Below the pieces are notes generated by a model that saw only the letters and a list, made by a program, of their open reading frames with translations, made no database searches and had not been told where the DNA came from. The translations under genes were made by a program, and so were the position numbers. A DNA stretch of 64,000 bases from Polytrichum commune (Eukaryota > Streptophyta > Polytrichopsida > Polytrichales > Polytrichaceae), in NCBI GenBank assembly GCA_950295325.1, contig OX485806.1, forward strand, positions 8,930,001-8,994,000. The letters run 5' to 3'. This document shows positions 59,021 to 64,000 of this stretch, piece after piece (position 1 is the first letter of the stretch; every line of letters begins with the position of its first letter).

Positions 59021-62000
59021 TCAAGCTCGGTACTCCTTACATCTACTTCCCGATGTACGGGTAGGAAAGAGCTCACCATTCAACGTTTCCAATTGAATTG
59101 AATTATTAGGAAAGACCTCATAGACAAGGTAAGGTCCTAACCATACCGCATTGAATTTCGCCGGAAATTCAAGCTTTCGTGCGTCTTGAATCATGACCAT
59201 CATTCCCGGTGTTAGGGCCCTTCTCTTATGTCGTTTGTCGAAAGTAATCTTTCTCCTTCTTTGGATTGCCTCAATATGTTGAGCCGCCATTCTCCTCCCT
59301 TCGTCAAGTGCTTCCAAATCGGTTAGTCGATTTCGTAAGGATTGACTTTCGGTAAGTCTCGTACTCACGGCCACCCTAAGTGACTCGACTTCATATTCGA
59401 TTGGTAGTGTCGCTTCAAGACCATAGACTAAGGAAAATGGTGTAGCACGCGTAGTTACCTTATAGGTTGTACGGTATGCCCAAAGTGCCGCCGTTAGTTT
59501 CGTATCCCAATCCCGCTTCGAGTCTATAACCGTCTTGCGTAGTATACTCACCAAAATTCCGTTAACCCTTTCCGTTTGTCCATTGGTTTGTGGGTGGTAG
59601 GGAGTAGTCTTCCGGTGATCAATTTTAAATTTCTCTGTCATCTCTCGAATCAAGTCATTCAAAAAGTGAGTACCCCTATCGCTTACTAGGATCTTCGGCA
59701 CCCCGAACCGCGAAATTATGTTTTCGTACATAAATGTTGCCGCGTGTTCCGCCGTGTCGGTCTTCACCGCTTTGGCTTCCGCCCACTTGGTGAGGTACTC
59801 GGTTGCCACCACAATATATTTCATTCCTTTTGAAGATTGGGGATGGACCTCACCCACATAGTCGATGCCCCATTTTTCGAAAGGAATTAAGGGTAATGAT
59901 ACATGTAAAGGCATCTCCATTCTAAGGTCGTCTCGGGCATACCGTTGGCAAGCGTCGCATTTCCTTACATAGTCATGGGCGTCCTTAAATAGTGTAGGCC
60001 AAAAGTAGCCCGCTCTAAGTATTTTTTGCCCGGTGAGTTGACCCGAGAAGTGACCGCCGCAAGCGCTATCGTGGCAAGCGATTAAAATCGCTTCAACCTC
60101 CGTTTTTGACACGCATCGTCGTAAAATACCATCGGACCCCCTTCTAAACAACCTATGGCCCACTACAACAAATTGCCTACTATTTACCCTCACCTTCCTT
60201 CTCTCTTCTTTTGTCCACTCTTTGGGCAACTTGTGGGTTGTTAGAAATTCCACTATGCCCGCATACCACTCCGGTGTAGAAGTGACCACAAAGAGGCTAT
60301 CATCTACTAACATATCATTTACCGGATTTTTTCCTATCTCCTCCGACAACCTAGACAAGTGGTCCGCTTGTAAATGCATACGACCCGGTTTATATTCCAC
60401 CGTGTAGTCGAATTCTTCTAATAACAAAACCCACCTAGCTAACCTACCACTTAACTCCGCCTTGTTAATTAGATACTTGATAGCCATGTGGTCAACAAAA
60501 AATACAACCGGGTTGCACATGAGGTAATGCCTAAACTTTTTAACGGAAAACACCATGGCTAGGCACTCCCTCTCCGTTGTAGAGTAGTTTCTTTCGGCGG
60601 GGGTCAATTGCTTACTCGCATAAGCTATAGGTTGATCCTTCTCTTTTTCTCCCGTTGCTTGACAAAGCGCACTCCCTATTGCCACATTACTAGCATCACA
60701 ATAGACGTGAAAAGGTTTACCCCAATTGGGTGGTATCAACACCGGATAGGTGCTCAACCTATCCCGCAATTCCTCAAAGGCTTTTTGACAAGCATCCGTC
60801 CACTCGAATTTGACATCCTTTTTGAGCAAATGGGTAATGGGCACCGCTATCTTTGAAAAATTAGGAATAAGTTCCCGGTACCATCCCACATGTCCTAACA
60901 ACTTAGAGATCCCCTTGGAATTGGTTGGAGTTGCCAAGTCGCTTATGGCCGCAATCTTATCCGGATCGGGTTCTCTACCTTTCTCACTAACAACATAACC
61001 CAACAACACTCCCTTATTCACTCCCAAAAATGTCTTATCCGGGTTCAATGCTAACCTCATCTTCCTACACCTAACCAATGCCTCCCTAACACAATGTAGG
61101 TGATCATCCACATTACTTTGTGTGCTAAAATCGTCCACAAAGACGGTCATGGATTTGAACAACAAGTCGGTGAAGATATACATTACTAATCGTTGGAAAG
61201 TAGCCGGGGCATTACATAACCCAAATGGCATCACTACCCACACAAAAGTACCCCAAGGTGTAGTAAAAGCCGTTTTATGGATATCTTGGAGGGCTATGGA
61301 AATTTGATTATAACCCGCATACCCATCCATAAAGGTATATCGCGAATGACCTCCAACCTCCTCAAGCAACAAGGTGATAAAAGGTAAGGGGAAGTGATCC
61401 TTTTGTGTGCACGAATTCAATTTCCTATAGTCGACACAAACCCTTAATTTCCCATTTTTTTTCTTTACTAAGACCATAGGAGAAACCCAATCCGTGATTT
61501 CCACCGGCTTGATAAACCCGGCCTTCAATAACCTTTCCAATTCCGCTTTCACCAACAATTGCAATTGAGGATTCATCCTCCTCTCCTTTTGTCTAATTGG
61601 CCTCGCCCCCGGAATTAAAGGAATCCGGTGCTCTACCATTTCCCTAGGAATTCCCTTAAGCTCATCGTAGGACCATGCAAAAGTATCACTAAACTCATCC
61701 ACCAAATTGCTATACTCCCTAACCTCTTTCTCCCCCAATTTGGAGCCCATCTTCATTTGTCGGGTTTTTCCATTCTTTAATTTCACATCCACGTACCGCC
61801 AATCCGCTTCCGACACATGTGCTTGTTCCTCTTTGTTCCGATACCAATCGGAAGGCACATTGGGGTAATCTTTCACATCTTGACCTACAACTATCCCCGT
61901 AGACGTGGTCTTGAAATGTAAAGGCTCCTCCAATTTCGATGACTCAATAATCACATCCTCCTCTTGAGTCCCATCTACATGAATTAAACTAACCTCACCC

Positions 62001-64000
62001 TCTTCCACGTCATCTACCCAAGGTGTTAACCCACCGCTAACCCACTCTTCCTCGGTGAGCACCTCACATGGCTCCAACAATGAGCCCTCTCCTAAACTAA
62101 CACTAGGAAATTCACTCCCTAAGCCTACTTGGTGAAATGTAACCATTACATCAACCTCGGACTCGGGGTACTCCCTTAGCCATTGGGCATAATCCCCATT
62201 ATCCCCATAATTGTAAAAATTAGGACCTAGACTTCCCGAGCCCGAATCTATAACAACCCTTTGACCTTCGGGATGGACGACTCCCACCAATGCCTTGCCA
62301 ATCTCATTCTCGTTTAAGTCATCAATTTCCTTCTCCAATGGCAAATACATCTCCTTCTTCATCCATCCTTCTAATGAACCAATGGACACTATGACCCTAT
62401 TACCCTCCGGACCATAAGTGATGGATGGTTTAGGTCCACCCCAATTGACCATAGCATTCGCCATCCGCAACCAAGGCCTACCTAGCAAAATGGGGAAGGT
62501 GTCCTTGTTGGAGTGCATTTTAATGACATGGAAGGTGACCAAGTACTCCTCACCTCCCGTAGTCATTCTACAATCCTTGATCATCCCCAAAGGCGTAGTC
62601 GAACTTTGATTTGCCATATTTATGACCAAAGGTGAAGGCCCCGTGAGTCCAAGTCCCAATTTTTTCATAGTATCCTCCGGTAGTATATTTAGACTACTCC
62701 CTCCGTCGACTAGCACATTAGGAACCACCTTATCTACTATAACAACTTCTATTTCTATAGCTTTCACGTCTCTTCCACCTTGTGATTGGATCCTAGCGGC
62801 TATTTTAGCTTTCACCTTCCTCATCCTCTTGTGTACCGGCATTCCCTCCTTTAATGTTTTCCTTGCCGTGGGTGAAATTTCCAATAGTTGGCCGAAAGTA
62901 ATATCCGCCTTGAGTGTACTAAGGTCCGCCCACAAGTCGTACCCGGTAGATCTTTCCACCTTAGAATTACCCACTACGTCGAATTCGTCTACGGGAACCC
63001 CCGGTCCTTCCCATTCACCCACATCGCTATTATCCAAGTCATGTACCGCATTAGTCCTCTCCCTATCTTGTAAAATTATATTTTCCCTCTCCACATCCTT
63101 AGTAGCTCTTCTAGCTACCCTATCCAACTCGGAGAGATTAATCTCTTCATCCGAAGAGTAATTTCCTTGCTCTCCTATTCCTACCTCCAACGGGGCATCC
63201 CCTCTCCTAGCCCTAGTAGTTACCGCTAGTGCAGGTGCTTCTTCAACCACACCCTTACCCTTCACTAACTCATATGTAATAGCATTGGTGTGAGGAGGCC
63301 ATTGACTTTGCTCCTCTCCAATTCTCGTTGGGAGAGGAAGCATGTCATCACATGTGGCCTCCAACACTCCATCCATGAACCTAACATCTTGGGAGTTAGA
63401 TGGTCCCGGATCCGTTGGAGGCGCTTGTCTCCCGTTACTACCATTAGGTGGAACTCCTTGTCTATTTTGTATTGGAATGTAACCGGTTGTAGTTTGCAAG
63501 CCCGCCGGTGGATGAAAAGTTTGCCTAGCATTACTATGGTCATAGTATAAGTTAGGTGGCCTAAGTTCATTGGCCGGTACTCCTTGTGGCCTAGCACCTC
63601 GCATATTATCCCTTGCTTGTTGTTGTGGATTAGCCACCGGGTAAGGGACATTAATTATTTTGTCCGGTTGGCGACACGTATCCGAGGGATGACTTCCTCC
63701 ACAATTGCTACAATTAAACTCTTGACCTTCGGACCAACATTGTCCTTGAGCGTGCCACCTTCCACAAAAGGGATGAAATTCCTTCTTCTCTAAATTTTGG
63801 CCACCTTGCCCTCTAGGTTGTGGTCCTCTATTGCTTCCATTTCCATAGTGAGGTGGCGCTTGACCTCGTTGATTTTGTTGAGGTGGGTTACCGTTTCCTC
63901 TTTGGTCACGGTTTTGTCCACTTCTACAAAATTGACGCGTGTGGCCCGGTTGGCCACATTGGACACACCATAATCCGGAAGAATGCCTACCCGACTCAAC
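59021..64000 (-). CDS. Gypsy gag-pol polyprotein, N-terminus outside window
   Basis: The open frame reads from the right edge to TGA at 59021-59023, with no stop across the edge. Domains in order: gag zinc knuckle CVQCGQPGHTRQFC (63967-63926) and a second shorter knuckle CSNCGGSHPSDTC (63712-63674); aspartic protease NVLVDGGSSLNIL (about 62.7 kb); reverse transcriptase with GKLRVCVDYRKLNS, MPFGLCNAPATFQR and catalytic TVFVDDF (about 61.13 kb); RNase H with FHVYCDASNVAIG; integrase zinc finger (H...H...CDACQ, about 59.95-60.06 kb) and DDE core (WGIDYVG, SDRGTHF, QTERVN); and C-terminal GPYLVYEVFPNNS. All catalytic residues are present. The stop lies only 62 bp from the LTR, so no extra ORF follows pol. 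Confidence 0.92.
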   Translation of the reverse strand, partial: VESGRHSSGLWCVQCGQPGHTRQFCRSGQNRDQRGNGNPPQQNQRGQAPPHYGNGSNRGPQPRGQGGQNLEKKEFHPFCGRWHAQGQCWSEGQEFNCSNCGGSHPSDTCRQPDKIINVPYPVANPQQQARDNMRGARPQGVPANELRPPNLYYDHSNARQTFHPPAGLQTTTGYIPIQNRQGVPPNGSNGRQAPPTDPGPSNSQDVRFMDGVLEATCDDMLPLPTRIGEEQSQWPPHTNAITYELVKGKGVVEEAPALAVTTRARRGDAPLEVGIGEQGNYSSDEEINLSELDRVARRATKDVERENIILQDRERTNAVHDLDNSDVGEWEGPGVPVDEFDVVGNSKVERSTGYDLWADLSTLKADITFGQLLEISPTARKTLKEGMPVHKRMRKVKAKIAARIQSQGGRDVKAIEIEVVIVDKVVPNVLVDGGSSLNILPEDTMKKLGLGLTGPSPLVINMANQSSTTPLGMIKDCRMTTGGEEYLVTFHVIKMHSNKDTFPILLGRPWLRMANAMVNWGGPKPSITYGPEGNRVIVSIGSLEGWMKKEMYLPLEKEIDDLNENEIGKALVGVVHPEGQRVVIDSGSGSLGPNFYNYGDNGDYAQWLREYPESEVDVMVTFHQVGLGSEFPSVSLGEGSLLEPCEVLTEEEWVSGGLTPWVDDVEEGEVSLIHVDGTQEEDVIIESSKLEEPLHFKTTSTGIVVGQDVKDYPNVPSDWYRNKEEQAHVSEADWRYVDVKLKNGKTRQMKMGSKLGEKEVREYSNLVDEFSDTFAWSYDELKGIPREMVEHRIPLIPGARPIRQKERRMNPQLQLLVKAELERLLKAGFIKPVEITDWVSPMVLVKKKNGKLRVCVDYRKLNSCTQKDHFPLPFITLLLEEVGGHSRYTFMDGYAGYNQISIALQDIHKTAFTTPWGTFVWVVMPFGLCNAPATFQRLVMYIFTDLLFKSMTVFVDDFSTQSNVDDHLHCVREALVRCRKMRLALNPDKTFLGVNKGVLLGYVVSEKGREPDPDKIAAISDLATPTNSKGISKLLGHVGWYRELIPNFSKIAVPITHLLKKDVKFEWTDACQKAFEELRDRLSTYPVLIPPNWGKPFHVYCDASNVAIGSALCQATGEKEKDQPIAYASKQLTPAERNYSTTERECLAMVFSVKKFRHYLMCNPVVFFVDHMAIKYLINKAELSGRLARWVLLLEEFDYTVEYKPGRMHLQADHLSRLSEEIGKNPVNDMLVDDSLFVVTSTPEWYAGIVEFLTTHKLPKEWTKEERRKVRVNSRQFVVVGHRLFRRGSDGILRRCVSKTEVEAILIACHDSACGGHFSGQLTGQKILRAGYFWPTLFKDAHDYVRKCDACQRYARDDLRMEMPLHVSLPLIPFEKWGIDYVGEVHPQSSKGMKYIVVATEYLTKWAEAKAVKTDTAEHAATFMYENIISRFGVPKILVSDRGTHFLNDLIREMTEKFKIDHRKTTPYHPQTNGQTERVNGILVSILRKTVIDSKRDWDTKLTAALWAYRTTYKVTTRATPFSLVYGLEATLPIEYEVESLRVAVSTRLTESQSLRNRLTDLEALDEGRRMAAQHIEAIQRRRKITFDKRHKRRALTPGMMVMIQDARKLEFPAKFNAVWLGPYLVYEVFPNNSIQLETLNGELFPTRTSGSRCKEYRA

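Larger units (their letters stand above)
57239..64000 (-). mobile_element. Ty3/gypsy LTR retrotransposon, partial
   Basis: One LTR (57239-58958) plus most of a gag-pol internal region that runs off the right edge. Reverse transcriptase precedes integrase, which fixes the Ty3/gypsy order. The reading frame is uninterrupted over at least 1659 codons, so this is the youngest-looking retroelement in the window. Sequence style (DGYAGYNQI, FVWVVMPFGLCNAPATFQR) suggests the Tat/Athila side of the plant gypsy elements, without a chromodomain, but the lineage needs a tree. Confidence 0.88.

Noticed and set aside
1-64000. tRNA, rRNA or other structural RNA genes
   Set aside because: I looked for tRNA-like B boxes and conserved rRNA blocks by eye and saw none that could be defended.

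Overview
The window looks like nuclear DNA of a land plant, probably a seed-free lineage, although nothing here fixes the species. The reasons are GT-AG introns of 90-700 bp, CCCTAAA telomere-type motifs, CACTA transposons, Ty3/gypsy elements with long LTRs, a jacalin-type lectin and a TKL-type kinase. Only about 6 kb (1-5490, and a fragment at 56588-57237) looks like ordinary host gene space. The rest is nested mobile or element-like DNA.

Layout. 1-4690: a kinase gene that runs in from the left, then a three-exon jacalin-related lectin gene. 5493-15242: a CACTA transposon with an apparently intact spliced transposase (minus strand), a captured ABCG/PDR transporter exon and a nested solo LTR. 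16019-24600: a minus-strand block holding an FCP1/HAD-type phosphatase-like gene and a long decayed gene that joins a ParB-like domain to a DNA amino-methyltransferase-like domain. Its introns and upstream region carry many copies of a perfect palindrome with core TTACGGACGCGCGTCCGTAA. 24994-30227: two solo LTRs of different families. 30228-37600: AT-rich DNA, a second array of the same palindrome, and a plus-strand DUF7869-type transposase-like gene. 37800-39720: a decayed second CACTA transposase. 39997-51241: a second, diverged ParB-like plus methyltransferase-like gene (plus strand, ten exons). It is preceded and interrupted by arrays of a 233-238 bp tandem repeat, and a solo LTR sits inside its large intron. 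51650-51815: two copies of a different long perfect palindrome. 52018-54350: inverted-repeat elements ending in GCTCACC repeats. 55860-56355: a hAT-like MITE. 56588-57237: the first two exons of an unidentified gene, cut by a Ty3/gypsy element that fills 57239 to the right edge.

Main point. Two unrelated-looking loci each encode a long protein with the same order of parts: a ParB-like 'DGxH' motif, a helical or charged linker, a motif IV-like methyltransferase segment, then a motif I-like segment (beta-class order). Each locus is associated with its own long palindromes or repeat arrays. The first palindrome family also lies upstream of, and inside an intron of, the DUF7869 gene. This suggests that the ParB-methyltransferase gene, the HAD gene and the DUF7869 gene belong to one large mobile element, whose two gene sets face away from a shared palindrome-rich centre. 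Both ParB-methyltransferase copies carry in-frame stops, and their catalytic motif IV is atypical, so these copies are probably dead or non-catalytic. The family assignments come from reading motifs by eye and need profile searches.
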